Counted from the first letter of the stretch, positions 9,161 through 17,873 are shown. The stretch is 64,000 nt of DNA from Kushneria indalinina DSM 14324 (GCF_003385845.1 NZ_QRDJ01000007.1:211281-275280), one strand, 5' to 3'. Translations and numbers: made by a program. Notes: generated by a model not told the origin, from the letters alone.

Positions 9161-9179
9161 AATGTTATAAAATAACATT
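9161..9179. promoter_or_regulatory. Zur box (zinc-responsive operator)
   Basis: AATGTTAT-AAA-ATAACATT is a perfect palindrome with 8-base arms and matches the core of the gammaproteobacterial Zur consensus (GAAATGTTATANTATAACATTTC). It lies 46 bases before the start of the COG0523 GTPase gene. A possible promoter overlaps it: TTGACG at 9153-9158 and CATTAT at 9176-9181 with 17-base spacing, so bound Zur would block RNA polymerase. Confidence 0.9.
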
Positions 9180-9225
9180 ATTAGCCATCGGCGCTGGCCG
9201 CCCCTCGCATCCTTCAGGCAATGAC

Positions 9226-10347
9226 ATGTCCTATCTCGACACTTCTTCAACGCCCGCACGACGCATCCCCGTGACCCTTTTGACCGGCTTTCTGGGCAGT
9301 GGCAAGACCACCCTGCTCAATCAGCTGGTGCAGCAGCCGAGCATGTCGCGGGCACTGGTCATCATCAACGAGTTCGGCGAGATCGGGCTGGACCATCAAC
9401 TGTTTGCCGCCAGCACCGATGGCGAGCAGATCGAGCTCAGCAACGGCTGCATCTGCTGCTCGATCCGCACCGACCTGGCCCGTACGCTCCGGGACGCGGT
9501 ATGGCGCTTTTCCCGCGAGGGGCAGCGCCAGTTCGACCGTTTGATCATCGAGACCACGGGGCTGGCCGACCCGGCGCCCATCGTGCATACCCTGATCAGC
9601 GAGGCGAAGGTGGCGCGCCACTATGCACTGGATGGCATCGTCACGGTGATGGACGCCGCCAGTGGCAGCATGACCCTGGATCGTCATGAAGAGGCGCTGC
9701 GTCAGGCGGCGATGGCGGATCTTTTGTTGATCACCAAGCAGGACGTGGCGAGTAAAGAACAGCTCAACGCGCTGCGCCAGCGTCTGGCGGTGATCAACCC
9801 GGGCGCCACCCAGCAGCTGCTCGATCACGGCCATATCGAAGCCGATGACCTGCTGGGTCTGGGGCCGGAGGATATGGAAGCGCGCAGCGCCGATATTCAG
9901 CGCTGGCTAGGTGAGGCCGCCTCAAATGCCCCCACCCCGCATTCGCCCACGCTGTCTCCCGGTGCGATGTTTGCAAGCGTCGATAAAGCCGAGGTTCAGG
10001 CCGGCATGATGCCCGCCGCGCCGCTTCCTGATCCCAACCGCCACGATGACCACATCCGCGCGCACTGCTTTGTGTTCGAGCGCCCCATCAAGGCCGCACG
10101 TCTTGAAGCCTGGCTGTCGCTGATCACCAGCCTGATGGGCCACGACATGCTGCGCATCAAGGGCATGCTGGATATCGAGGGCCGGGACAGACCACTGGTC
10201 ATCCACGGGGTGCAGCATCTCTTTCACCCGCCGGTCGAACTCGAGGCGTGGCCGGGCGGTGTGCGCTTGTCGCGGCTGGTCTTTATCACTCGCGACATCC
10301 CGCGGGAAACCCTGGAAATGACGCTGGGCGACTTTCTCGACAGCTGA
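9226..10347 (+). CDS. COG0523 (CobW-like) GTPase, predicted zinc metallochaperone
   Basis: 373 residues. The N-terminal GTPase domain has the P-loop GFLGSGKTT (21-29), the metal-binding GCICC motif (74-78), NEFGEIGLDH, ETTGLADPAP and a TKQD nucleotide-recognition motif; the C-terminal CobW_C domain (about 265-370) starts around DDHIRAHCFVFERP. COG0523 proteins move metals to client enzymes using GTP. The Zur box directly upstream indicates expression under zinc starvation, placing it in the ZigA/YeiR-type zinc branch and not cobalamin synthesis; no cobalamin gene is nearby. Stands alone, converging on copCD. Confidence 0.9.
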   Translation: MSYLDTSSTPARRIPVTLLTGFLGSGKTTLLNQLVQQPSMSRALVIINEFGEIGLDHQLFAASTDGEQIELSNGCICCSIRTDLARTLRDAVWRFSREGQRQFDRLIIETTGLADPAPIVHTLISEAKVARHYALDGIVTVMDAASGSMTLDRHEEALRQAAMADLLLITKQDVASKEQLNALRQRLAVINPGATQQLLDHGHIEADDLLGLGPEDMEARSADIQRWLGEAASNAPTPHSPTLSPGAMFASVDKAEVQAGMMPAAPLPDPNRHDDHIRAHCFVFERPIKAARLEAWLSLITSLMGHDMLRIKGMLDIEGRDRPLVIHGVQHLFHPPVELEAWPGGVRLSRLVFITRDIPRETLEMTLGDFLDS

Positions 10348-10388
10348 GGCGCTTTTTGAACATGGCCCGGCTAGAACCACCATGACGA

Positions 10389-11279
10389 TCAACCGTGGCC
10401 CGGCGGGAGGGTGCCAAACCAGCCCACCAGCGCGACCACGCCGATGAGAATAGCGATTTCCGCCATGGAGACCCGGCGCAGGCGCTGCAGCGCGCCGGCC
10501 TCCCGGGCAAGCCGGGGCACCAGGCAGTAGCGATTGAACATCGCCATGGCCACCAGAAGCCCCACCAGCGCGACCTTGAGCCACAGCGCGCACTGATAGA
10601 CCACATCACCATCCAGCGGCAGACCGCCCACCACCAGCCAGGTGTTGACCATGCCTGTCAGCACCGCCAGCGCCACCGCCAGATGCCCGACGCTGGAAAA
10701 GCGGATCAGCGCCTGAATAGCGCCCTGTCGCATTGCCGGCTGCTTCAACTGCCCCAGCAGCAGTACCACCGGCACCAGCGCGCCCAGCCAGAAACCACCG
10801 GCCAGCAGATGGCCCCAATCGTTGAGACGATGCAGCACGCCGACCGCGCCGTCGTGCATGGCGGTATGCCCCGAGACGGTGAGCGTGGCCAGCATCAGCG
10901 CCGAGGCGACGCTGACACCTGCCGGGCGTCGCAACGCCGGCACGATAAGCACCGCGCCCATCACCACCATGGCGGCCAGCTGCCAGCCCCAGACGCTGCC
11001 CACCAGGGTACGCGTGGCCACCAGGGTGAGCATGTGGCTCTCCAGCGCATTCCCCCAGCCGCTGCCGAGCGAGGCAGTCAGCACCGGCAGGCCCGCCAGG
11101 GTAGCGAAACCGGCAAGCCCCGCCGCGCCTACGCCCCAGGGACGCAGGCGGTGCCAGAGCAGTTCGCGCAGCGTTTGATCATTGATCAGCAGCAGACAGG
11201 CACTCCCGCCCCAGAGCAGGAGTGCGGCCACGTTAAAGACAAGGCGCGTTATCAGCAGCGCCGTGGCCGGCTCGATCAC
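10389..11279 (-). CDS. copD: Copper resistance protein CopD (inner-membrane)
   Basis: 296 residues, strongly hydrophobic, about eight membrane helices, the CopD/PcoD architecture. Conserved polar positions occur inside helices (SGHTAMHDGA, NDWGHLLAGGFWLGA, SSVGHLAVA), with histidines and a tryptophan typical of the family. CopD works with periplasmic CopC in copper import or handling. Its start overlaps the copC stop by four bases (ATGA), so both are translated from one mRNA. No copA/copB or CopRS two-component genes are in view. Confidence 0.9.
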   Translation of the reverse strand: MIEPATALLITRLVFNVAALLLWGGSACLLLINDQTLRELLWHRLRPWGVGAAGLAGFATLAGLPVLTASLGSGWGNALESHMLTLVATRTLVGSVWGWQLAAMVVMGAVLIVPALRRPAGVSVASALMLATLTVSGHTAMHDGAVGVLHRLNDWGHLLAGGFWLGALVPVVLLLGQLKQPAMRQGAIQALIRFSSVGHLAVALAVLTGMVNTWLVVGGLPLDGDVVYQCALWLKVALVGLLVAMAMFNRYCLVPRLAREAGALQRLRRVSMAEIAILIGVVALVGWFGTLPPGHG

Positions 11280-11656
11280 GGCGAAACATCAAAGCGGTAC
11301 TGCCCCTGGGTCTTGTGGCCGTCGACCGACAGCACGTGCCAGTGCACGTCGTAGCTGCCGCTTTCGAGTTCATCACTGATCGGCGTCACCAGGGTCCTGC
11401 CGCCGTCCTGCAGGCGGGCCTCGTCAAGCTCGACCGAATTGCCGTCGGTGCCCACCACGTCGACCTCGCTGAAGGCCAGCTCCAGGCCTTCGCTGAAGCT
11501 CAGGGTGATCTCGTGCGGGGCGGAAATGCTCTCCCCCTCGCCCGGGCTGGACGCCTTCAGATGGGCATGGGCCAGCGCCTGGCCGCTGATCATCAACGCA
11601 CCCAGCAATACCGGTGCCATCCAGACCGACGTTCTCCAGCGCAGGGCAGTCTTCAT
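11276..11656 (-). CDS. copC: Periplasmic copper-binding protein CopC
   Basis: 126 residues. The signal peptide (1-29, cleaved after GQALA) exposes a mature N-terminus HAHLKASSPGEG, whose first histidine is the Cu(II) ligand in CopC. The C-terminal HWHVLSVDGHKTQGQYRF (from residue 105) is the other family hallmark. No Met-rich Cu(I) loop is seen, so it is probably a Cu(II)-only CopC. The ATG at 11656 is preferred over codons 50 residues upstream because it begins the signal peptide. First gene of copC-copD. Confidence 0.93.
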   Translation of the reverse strand: MKTALRWRTSVWMAPVLLGALMISGQALAHAHLKASSPGEGESISAPHEITLSFSEGLELAFSEVDVVGTDGNSVELDEARLQDGGRTLVTPISDELESGSYDVHWHVLSVDGHKTQGQYRFDVSP

Positions 11657-11692
11657 CTTTTTTTCTCCATCTGCAGGCCACATGAAAGGAAA

Positions 11693-11733
11693 GCGGGATC
11701 GCCGCAATGGCCCCATTGTCGTCCTGATCCCGC
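11693..11733. terminator. Nested hairpin between SDR gene and copC
   Basis: Outer arms GCGGGATC (11693-11700) and GATCCCGC (11726-11733) enclose a second perfect stem, CAATGG/CCATTG (11705-11718). On the minus strand it is followed by a pyrimidine run (TTTCCTTTC). Either a terminator for the SDR gene or a control element in the copC leader. Confidence 0.5.
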
Positions 11734-11762
11734 AGGCTGGAAAGTCACCGCGGCCGAACGCC

Positions 11763-12476
11763 TCAGTAGTAGTCATCCAGCGAGGCGTTGACGTTGAGCT
11801 CGGCAAGGCTTGCGGTATTGGGCAGATTCAGTGCCATCGACACCAGCCGGGCCAGGTCCTCGGGTTGCGTCATCTGCTCGGGCGGAATGTTGCCGACCGA
11901 CTCGCCCATGTCGGTGGCGACCAGCCCCGGGCACAGCGCCGTGGCGCGTACGCCGTCTTCCCAGCCCTCCTTGCGCAGCGCGTGAGACAGCGCAAGGGCG
12001 GCAAACTTGCTCATCGCGTAGAGCCCCGAACGCGGACTCTTGACCCGATGACCGGACAGCGACACCACTGACACCACGCGCCCGGTACCGGCTTTTTTCA
12101 GATGCGGCCAGGCCGCGCGCGCCAGCCGCAACGGCGCCTTGACGTTGATGTCGAAAATCGCGTCGATGTCGGCATCTTCGGCCTCGATCACCGTTTTGGG
12201 AATCATGATGCCGGCGTTGTTGACCAGTGCATCAAGGCGCCCGAAGCGATTGATCGTGGCCTCGACCCACGCCTGATCCAGACCGGCATCGGCGGCGTCA
12301 TAGTGATGCACCAGCACGTTATCGCCGGTCAGCGCCGGGTCGATCTCGTCGTGCCGGCGCACGCCCAGACTCAGCTGCCAGCCCTCCTCTTTCAGGCGCC
12401 TGGCAATCGCGGCGCCGATGCCACGGTTGGCCCCCGATATCATCGCCACGCGCGGCGCTGCGGTGTCGTCAGTCAT
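11763..12476 (-). CDS. SDR-family oxidoreductase
   Basis: 237 residues, classical short-chain dehydrogenase/reductase. The cofactor motif GANRGIG is at 15-21, LVNNAGIM follows in the middle, and the catalytic Ser and YxxxK motif (YAMSK) come later. An arginine follows the second glycine-rich residue, and VRRHD after the second strand suggests NADP(H) preference, an inference. The substrate cannot be told. It lies downstream of a polysaccharide-deacetylase-family gene on the same strand (36-base gap), so the two may be co-transcribed. Confidence 0.88.
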   Translation of the reverse strand: MTDDTAAPRVAMISGANRGIGAAIARRLKEEGWQLSLGVRRHDEIDPALTGDNVLVHHYDAADAGLDQAWVEATINRFGRLDALVNNAGIMIPKTVIEAEDADIDAIFDINVKAPLRLARAAWPHLKKAGTGRVVSVVSLSGHRVKSPRSGLYAMSKFAALALSHALRKEGWEDGVRATALCPGLVATDMGESVGNIPPEQMTQPEDLARLVSMALNLPNTASLAELNVNASLDDYY

Positions 12477-12512
12477 TCACAACCTCCTTGCTCATTGATG
12501 CATTCGATCGTG

Positions 12513-13409
12513 TCACACGTTCTGTCTGGCCACGTGGCGGGCAATCGCCCCGGGCGTGGTCCACCACACGCCCTCGGCCTCACGATGACCGGCAAGATCA
12601 GCAAGCACTTTTCTCAGCAGCCGCAGCCGGAAGGGCTGGCCGGTCAGCCAGGGGTGCAGGGCGATGCCCATGACCAGCGGCTGATGACGCGACTGCTCAA
12701 GCAGCTCGAAAAACTGATCGCGCATCATGGTGGCGAACTCGCTCATGCTGACCCGATGCGTCGAGATGGTCGGGATGTCGTTGAGCTCCTGCGGATAGGG
12801 AATCGACAGCAGCTGACCGCGGCGGGTGCGCATGGCAATCGGGCGGTCATCGTGCGCCCAGTTGAGCGTGTAGGAGAACCCGGCCTCCTGCAAAAGATCC
12901 GGGGTGCGATCGCTTTCCGAGATCCAGGGCGAGAGCCAGCCCTCGGGCGCCGTACCGAAGTGGCTCGTCAGGCGCTCGCGGCAGCGGTTGATCAGTGCCG
13001 CCTCATCATTGAGCGAGAGCTGGCCCTGGCGCTCGGCGTTGGTATGGCCGTGACCGATCAGCTCATCGCCGCGGGCCATGAAGGCCTCCAGCAGCTCGGG
13101 GCAGTGGTCGAGAATCGAGGTATTGGCGATCACCCCGGCGGGCAGCGACAGTTCATCGAGCATCTCCAGAAAGCGCCAGGCGCCCACGCGGTTGCCGTAT
13201 TCTCGCCAGGCGTAGTTGAGCACGTCCGGCTCGCCTTCCGGCGCCGGCGGCGCAATACCGGGGCCACGCCCTTCGCCAAAGGCAAAGTGCTCCAGATTGA
13301 CGCCCACATAGACGGCCAGGCGCGTATCGCCGGGCCAGCGAAAATCATCGCGGTCGGTGATCGGGCGATAGGCAAAGCGCTCATGATGGCGCAGATGGTT
13401 GAGTGTCAT
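12513..13409 (-). CDS. Polysaccharide deacetylase-family (NodB/PuuE-like) hydrolase
   Basis: 298 residues without signal peptide. The fold family is recognised from VYVGVNLEHFAFGEG at the N-terminus, the ELIGHGHTNAE segment with its two histidines, the GWLSPWISES strand and the late ALHPWLTGQPFR motif. This sub-branch resembles cytosolic allantoinase/PuuE-type and uncharacterised amidohydrolase-like members and not cell-wall deacetylases, because the classic TFDDG motif is absent. Purine-catabolic partners are missing nearby, so the substrate is open. Likely co-transcribed with the SDR downstream. Confidence 0.8.
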   Translation of the reverse strand: MTLNHLRHHERFAYRPITDRDDFRWPGDTRLAVYVGVNLEHFAFGEGRGPGIAPPAPEGEPDVLNYAWREYGNRVGAWRFLEMLDELSLPAGVIANTSILDHCPELLEAFMARGDELIGHGHTNAERQGQLSLNDEAALINRCRERLTSHFGTAPEGWLSPWISESDRTPDLLQEAGFSYTLNWAHDDRPIAMRTRRGQLLSIPYPQELNDIPTISTHRVSMSEFATMMRDQFFELLEQSRHQPLVMGIALHPWLTGQPFRLRLLRKVLADLAGHREAEGVWWTTPGAIARHVARQNV

Positions 13410-13471
13410 GCGGTTCTCCTGTCGATAAAAACGGCCGCGCCTTGCGATGCCCCGGCCCGTGTTCGGACATT

Positions 13472-13500
13472 AAAAAGCCGGCGCCCTGTCGGGCGCCGGC
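13472..13500 (-). terminator. Rho-independent terminator of first paoABC operon
   Basis: Perfect 10-bp stem GCCGGCGCCC/GGGCGCCGGC (13477-13500) with TGTC loop, followed on the minus strand by TTTTTA. It lies 25 bases after the paoC stop and separates that operon from the deacetylase gene. Confidence 0.9.
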
Positions 13501-13525
13501 ATGCATGAAGGAGATGCCTGACACC

Positions 13526-15748
13526 TCAGGCCGATTGCACGGCCGGGATGTTCTCCATCAGCTTTTCCTTGAAGATCGGCAGGTCCCGGATGCGCTTGCC
13601 GGTGGCGTGATAGACCGCATTGGCCACCGCCGCCGCCATGCCGGTAATCCCGATCTCACCGATCCCGCGGGCGCCGAACTCGTTGAACTCAAGGTCAGGA
13701 TAGTCGAGCAGGATCACATCGACCTCCGGCGGCTGGTCGGCATGCACCGGCACCACGTACTCGGCGTAGTTGTTGTTCACCGGTCGGCCATTGCGCGCGT
13801 CATAGTCGGTGGCCTCGAAATGGGCCATGCCCAGCCCCATGACGATGGCGCCCTCGACCTGGTTGCGCGCCGTCAGGGAGTTGATCACGCGGCCGACGTC
13901 GATGGCACTGACCACCCGGGAGACGCGCAGATTCGAGATGCCCGGGTCCCAGCGCACTTCCACAAAGTGTGCCCCGAAGGAGCGATAGGAGTAGCGGTCA
14001 TCGGCGCCCTGGGTATGGGCGTGGCCGTCGGCACTGGCCAGCTTCTGACCCTTGAGCACGTCGACGTAGTTCACGCCCTGCCCGTCATGGGTCAGCTGGC
14101 CGTTTTCGAACACGAGGCTGTCGCTGTCATTATCGACATCGGCAAAGTCGCCCTTCTCCGAGGTCGCGTAACCCTTGAGCTCCTTGATCGCCTCACGGGT
14201 GGCCGCCGCGACCGCCGGCAACGTGGTGGCCGTGGTCCAGGAGCCACCCGAGATCGGCCCGTTCGGGTAGCTGGTATCCCCCAGTCGTACAGTGATCTTC
14301 TCAAGCCCCAGGCCGGTAATGTCGCTCACCGTCTGGGCAATGATGGTGTAGGTGCCGGTACCGATGTCCTGGGTGGCACAGGTGACATAGGCCGTGCCGT
14401 CGGCGCGCAGCGAGACCCGCGCCTCGCACTCGCGCTTGATCGCCTCCCAGTTACAGGCCGCCATCCCATAGCCGACGATCTCGTGACCGTCGCGCATCGA
14501 ACCGACTTCCGGATTGCGGTCATGCCAGCCAAACTTCTCGGCGGCCTTTTCGGTGGCCTCGCGGATGTGGTTGCTGGAAAAATCCAGATCCTGACTCTCG
14601 TCGCGGTCGGCGTAGTTGTTCAGGCGAAACTCGAGCGGATCAACCCCGGCGGCCAGTGCCATCTCGTCGATGGCGGATTCCAGCGCAAACAGCCCCGGGG
14701 CCGCGCCCGGCGCACGCATCGAGGTGGGCGTGCCGCGGTTGACCCGGGTGGTCTCATGAGAAACCGTCAGGTTCGGGCACGAATAGAGGCTCTGGGTGAC
14801 GCTGCCGCAGGTCTCGACGTACTGATCGGTAAACGAGGTGGTGTTGATCGACTCGTGACGCAGCGATACCAGCCGACCGTTGTCGTCGGTGGCCAGACGC
14901 ATGCGCTGGCGCGTCTCCGGGCGATGGCCGGTAGTGGTGAACATCTGCGGGCGGGGCACCACCAGCTGTACCGGGCGCCCGGTTTCGCGTGCGGCGACGG
15001 ACGCCGCCACGGCGTGCGGCCACATCCAGAGCTTGGAACCAAAGCCCGAGCCGATAAACGGCGATTCGACCCGGATGTGTGACGGCGGAATGCCGAAAAT
15101 TTTCGACAACGCGCCGCGCTGCTGCACCACCCCCTGAGAGGATTCGAAGATGCTCAGGCGATCGCCCTCCCAGCTCGCCACGGAGGCGTGCATCTCCATC
15201 GGGTTGTGGGTCTCGACCGGTGTGGTATAGGTCACATCGATGCTGTGGGCGGCGCCATCGAAGTTGCCTTCGGCGTCGCCGCGCTCGTGGTTACCACTGC
15301 CGGGCTTTGTCCCATGGGCCTTCACGCCCTGATCGAGATTGGCGATGGCGTCATCGCGTTGGTAGCTCACGCCCACCTTGCGTGCCGCGGCGCGGGCGTT
15401 GTCAAACGTGTCGGCCACCACCAGTGCCACAAACTGACCTTCGTAATGGACCCGGTTGTCCTCGAACGGCAGACGGGTCTCCTCGACCTTGTTGCCCTGG
15501 GCCATCGAAGACGGCGTGCGGTGCAGCTCGGGGAAGTGATTGTGATGAAAGATGTCGATCACCCCGGGGGACTGGCGCGCCGCCTCCAGATCGAGACCGG
15601 TGATGGTACCGCTGGCGATGGTGCTGAAAACCCCGTAGCCATAGGCCATGTTGTCAGGATGATGGTCGGCGGCGTAGGGCGCCTCGCCGGTCACCTTGCG
15701 CTGGCCGTCGATGCGCTTCGGTCCGGCGCCAATGATGCTGTCACTCAT
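13526..15748 (-). CDS. paoC: PaoC-type molybdopterin subunit of aldehyde oxidoreductase, copy 1
   Basis: 740 residues, xanthine-oxidase family large subunit. It binds the molybdenum cofactor and holds the active site. Visible motifs are GSGFGSK (around residue 235), RAPGAAPGLFALES, the cofactor loop DIGTGTYTIIAQT, and near the C-terminus NEFGARGIGEIG, whose glutamate is the general base. The family (E. coli PaoABC/YagTSR) oxidises aromatic and aliphatic aldehydes in the periplasm. It has no export signal of its own and would be carried out with the Tat-tagged PaoA. Last gene of the operon paoA-paoB-paoC. About half-identical by eye to copy 2 at 17874. Confidence 0.9.
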   Translation of the reverse strand: MSDSIIGAGPKRIDGQRKVTGEAPYAADHHPDNMAYGYGVFSTIASGTITGLDLEAARQSPGVIDIFHHNHFPELHRTPSSMAQGNKVEETRLPFEDNRVHYEGQFVALVVADTFDNARAAARKVGVSYQRDDAIANLDQGVKAHGTKPGSGNHERGDAEGNFDGAAHSIDVTYTTPVETHNPMEMHASVASWEGDRLSIFESSQGVVQQRGALSKIFGIPPSHIRVESPFIGSGFGSKLWMWPHAVAASVAARETGRPVQLVVPRPQMFTTTGHRPETRQRMRLATDDNGRLVSLRHESINTTSFTDQYVETCGSVTQSLYSCPNLTVSHETTRVNRGTPTSMRAPGAAPGLFALESAIDEMALAAGVDPLEFRLNNYADRDESQDLDFSSNHIREATEKAAEKFGWHDRNPEVGSMRDGHEIVGYGMAACNWEAIKRECEARVSLRADGTAYVTCATQDIGTGTYTIIAQTVSDITGLGLEKITVRLGDTSYPNGPISGGSWTTATTLPAVAAATREAIKELKGYATSEKGDFADVDNDSDSLVFENGQLTHDGQGVNYVDVLKGQKLASADGHAHTQGADDRYSYRSFGAHFVEVRWDPGISNLRVSRVVSAIDVGRVINSLTARNQVEGAIVMGLGMAHFEATDYDARNGRPVNNNYAEYVVPVHADQPPEVDVILLDYPDLEFNEFGARGIGEIGITGMAAAVANAVYHATGKRIRDLPIFKEKLMENIPAVQSA

Positions 15749-15773
15749 GACGTTCTCCTGTCTGATCAGACCT

Positions 15774-16757
15774 TCAGGCGGTCAGGGTGGTGAGATTGCG
15801 CACGATGGCCTGCTGACCCAACGGGATCTTGAAGGCGTTGTGGGCGTATGGCGTGGCGCCCTGCATCGCGATCTCGGCGGCACGCTGAAAGCTCGACTCG
15901 CTGACCTGCTGTCCCTTGAGGGCCTTTTCGGCCTCATGGGCGCGCCAGGGTTTGGTGCCTACCCCACCGAGTGCCACACGGGCATCAACAATGGTGTCGC
16001 CATCGAGTGTCACGATCACGGCACTCGAGGCCAGCGCGAACTGATAGGAGGCGCGATCGCGCAGCTTGAGATAGCCCGAGCGGCCGTTGTTGAGCGGCGC
16101 ATCCAGCGTCACATGCGTGATCAGCTCACCCGGCTTCAGGTTGTGCTCGCGCTCGGGGGCATCACCGGGCAGTAGATGAAAGTCGAGAAAATCGATCTCG
16201 CGCTGGCCCTCGGGGCCTTCGACGGTGACCGTGGCGCCGATGGCGGCCATCGCCACGCACATGTCGGAGGGATGGGTGGCGATACAGTGCTCGCTGGTGC
16301 CGAGCACGGCGTGCACCGAGCGGTTATGGCCCTCGATGGCGGCACAGCCCGAGCCCGGCTCGCGCTTGTTGCAGCTCGAGACGCCGTCGCGAAAGTACGG
16401 GCAGCGCACGCGCTGCATGACGTTGCCGGCAGTGGTGGCCTTGTTGCGCAGCTGCGTGGTGGCCCCCGACAGCAGCGCCTCGCTGAGCACGGTGTAGTCG
16501 CTCTGGATGCGCTCATGGCGCGCCAGGGCCGTATTGGTCACCAGTGCACCGATGCGGGTGCGGCCGTCATCAAGCGTTTCGATCTCATTGAGATCAAGCC
16601 GGTTGATGTCGACCACCTGCTCCGGGCGCATGATGTCGATCTTGACCAGATCAAGCAGCGTGGTGCCGCCGGCCAGATAGGCCGCCTGCTCATTGCTGCC
16701 GTGGGTCGATACCGCCTGGCGGGGGCTGTCGGCTCGTGCATAGTCAAATTCGCGCAT
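15774..16757 (-). CDS. paoB: PaoB-type FAD subunit of aldehyde oxidoreductase, copy 1
   Basis: 327 residues. The FAD-binding segment YLAGGTTLLDLVK is near the N-terminus. Between about 110 and 160 there is the cysteine cluster RCPYFRD...SCNKREPGSGC...EHC, the extra [4Fe-4S] site that marks PaoB-type subunits and is absent from ordinary xanthine dehydrogenase FAD subunits. The start codon overlaps the paoA stop by one base. Passes electrons from the molybdenum and iron-sulphur centres to an external acceptor. Confidence 0.9.
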   Translation of the reverse strand: MREFDYARADSPRQAVSTHGSNEQAAYLAGGTTLLDLVKIDIMRPEQVVDINRLDLNEIETLDDGRTRIGALVTNTALARHERIQSDYTVLSEALLSGATTQLRNKATTAGNVMQRVRCPYFRDGVSSCNKREPGSGCAAIEGHNRSVHAVLGTSEHCIATHPSDMCVAMAAIGATVTVEGPEGQREIDFLDFHLLPGDAPEREHNLKPGELITHVTLDAPLNNGRSGYLKLRDRASYQFALASSAVIVTLDGDTIVDARVALGGVGTKPWRAHEAEKALKGQQVSESSFQRAAEIAMQGATPYAHNAFKIPLGQQAIVRNLTTLTA

Positions 16758-17437
16758 CAGCTCGCTCCTTCCATCTTGCCGCGGGCATCCTGCACGGCAG
16801 CCAGAATGTTCTTGTAGGCGCCGCAGCGACAGATGTTGCCGCTCATCGCCTCGCGCACCGAGGCGTCGTCCGAGCCGATGTTGTCATCGTTGAGAATCGC
16901 CACCGCGCTCATGATCTGCCCCGAAGTGCAGTAGCCGCACTGGTAGGCGTCATGTTCCCAGAAGGCCGCCTGCACCGGATGCAGCTCGTCACCGTTGGAG
17001 AGCCCTTCGATGGTGGTCACGCTGTCACCATCGTGGGAGACCGCCAGCGACAGGCAGGAGTTGATCGCCGTGTCATTGACCAGCAGCGTACAGGCGCCGC
17101 ACTGGCCCTGGTCGCAGCCCTTCTTGGTGCCGGTCAGCATCAGCCGGTCGCGCAATACATCGAGCAGCACCGCGTTGGGCTTGACGTTCAGGGTGTGCTC
17201 CACGCCGTTGACGGTGAGCTGAATCTGCTGCTCGCCCTCGGCGGGCGCACCATCGTCCTGCGGCTCGACGGGCGCGTTCTGTTGCTGCTGGCTGGCCTGG
17301 GCAATCTGCGCCCAGGCAGGCGCCGTGGCGGCCGCCAGGCCGGAGGCGCCCATGGATTTGAGAAATCGTCGCCTTGAAGGCGAACGGGCATCAAAGGTCT
17401 CGACCCTTGAGTCGCCATTGTTTTGGTGATCACTCAT
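16757..17437 (-). CDS. paoA: PaoA-type 2Fe-2S subunit with Tat signal, copy 1
   Basis: 226 residues. A twin-arginine signal SRRRFLKSMGASGLAAATAP (about 21-40) ends at a WAQIAQA cleavage area, so the complex is exported folded. A glutamine- and proline-rich linker follows, then the plant-type ferredoxin cluster (GCDQGQCGACTLLVND) and the second 2Fe-2S cluster (QCGYCTSGQ...NICRCGAYKNIL). First gene of the operon. No XdhC/PaoD-type cofactor insertion gene is next to it. Confidence 0.92.
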   Translation of the reverse strand: MSDHQNNGDSRVETFDARSPSRRRFLKSMGASGLAAATAPAWAQIAQASQQQQNAPVEPQDDGAPAEGEQQIQLTVNGVEHTLNVKPNAVLLDVLRDRLMLTGTKKGCDQGQCGACTLLVNDTAINSCLSLAVSHDGDSVTTIEGLSNGDELHPVQAAFWEHDAYQCGYCTSGQIMSAVAILNDDNIGSDDASVREAMSGNICRCGAYKNILAAVQDARGKMEGAS

Positions 17438-17598
17438 GTGTCACTCCTCATTGCACCAGGGCACAAGCGTTCATGTGTGCCCTGTGTCTTCACGGTCGGT
17501 ATGCGGGGCATCGGCGGTGCCAGCCACCAATGATGGCGCCTTGAGGCGCTCTGAAGTCGTGGGGTATGTCAGTGACTGTCGGGGCTGTTGCTTGTCCC

Positions 17599-17710
17599 GA
17601 CTGTCGTCTGCCGGGACTGTCGTTTGCCGGGACTATCGTTTGCCAGAACTATCATTCGTCAGAACTATCATTCGTCAGGATTGTCGTTCGTCTGGACTAT
17701 CGTTTGCCGG
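17599..17710. repeat. Seven tandem copies of a 16-bp repeat
   Basis: Seven contiguous 16-base units fill 17599-17710. Units 1-3 and 7 are of the form GACTRTCGTYTGCCRG; units 4 and 5 are identical AACTATCATTCGTCAG; unit 6 is GATTGTCGTTCGTCTG. The array has no leftover bases between units. A weaker, diverged unit may precede it at about 17573. It lies in the 5' region of paoABC copy 1, 160-280 bases from the paoA start. Confidence 0.95.
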
Positions 17711-17811
17711 CGAACGATGTTCAGCCTGGCCCGGGTTGGCAACGATTGCCAGTTTATCGCCGAACCTTTTCAACACCTTTTCAGGGGCTGTGCCTGATCC
17801 TTGCAGAGCCA

Positions 17812-17848
17812 CAATAAAAGGGCCGGTCCTTTTACAAGAACCGGCCCT
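17812..17848 (-). terminator. Rho-independent terminator of second paoABC operon
   Basis: Arms AGGGCCGGTCCTT (17819-17831) and AAGAACCGGCCCT (17836-17848) pair with one mismatch around TTAC; on the minus strand the stem is followed by TTTTATT. It begins 25 bases after the paoC copy 2 stop. Confidence 0.9.
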
Positions 17849-17873
17849 GCCCTACTCAAAAGCAGGTCCGGAC

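Larger units (their letters stand above)
17438..17873. other. Intergenic region between the two paoABC operons
   Basis: 436 bases without a credible gene. It should contain the promoter of operon 1 (near 17440-17560, reading left). Its centre is occupied by a 16-bp tandem repeat and its right end by the terminator of operon 2; both are listed separately. Confidence 0.7.

Noticed and set aside
9226..10347. Cobalamin biosynthesis role for the CobW-like gene
   Set aside because: Zur box upstream and no cobalamin genes in the neighbourhood.
13403..15082. Long plus-strand open frame opposite paoC copy 1
   Set aside because: No domain and no ribosome site; the minus strand encodes a complete molybdopterin subunit. 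Same reasoning for the plus-strand frame at 18750-20123.
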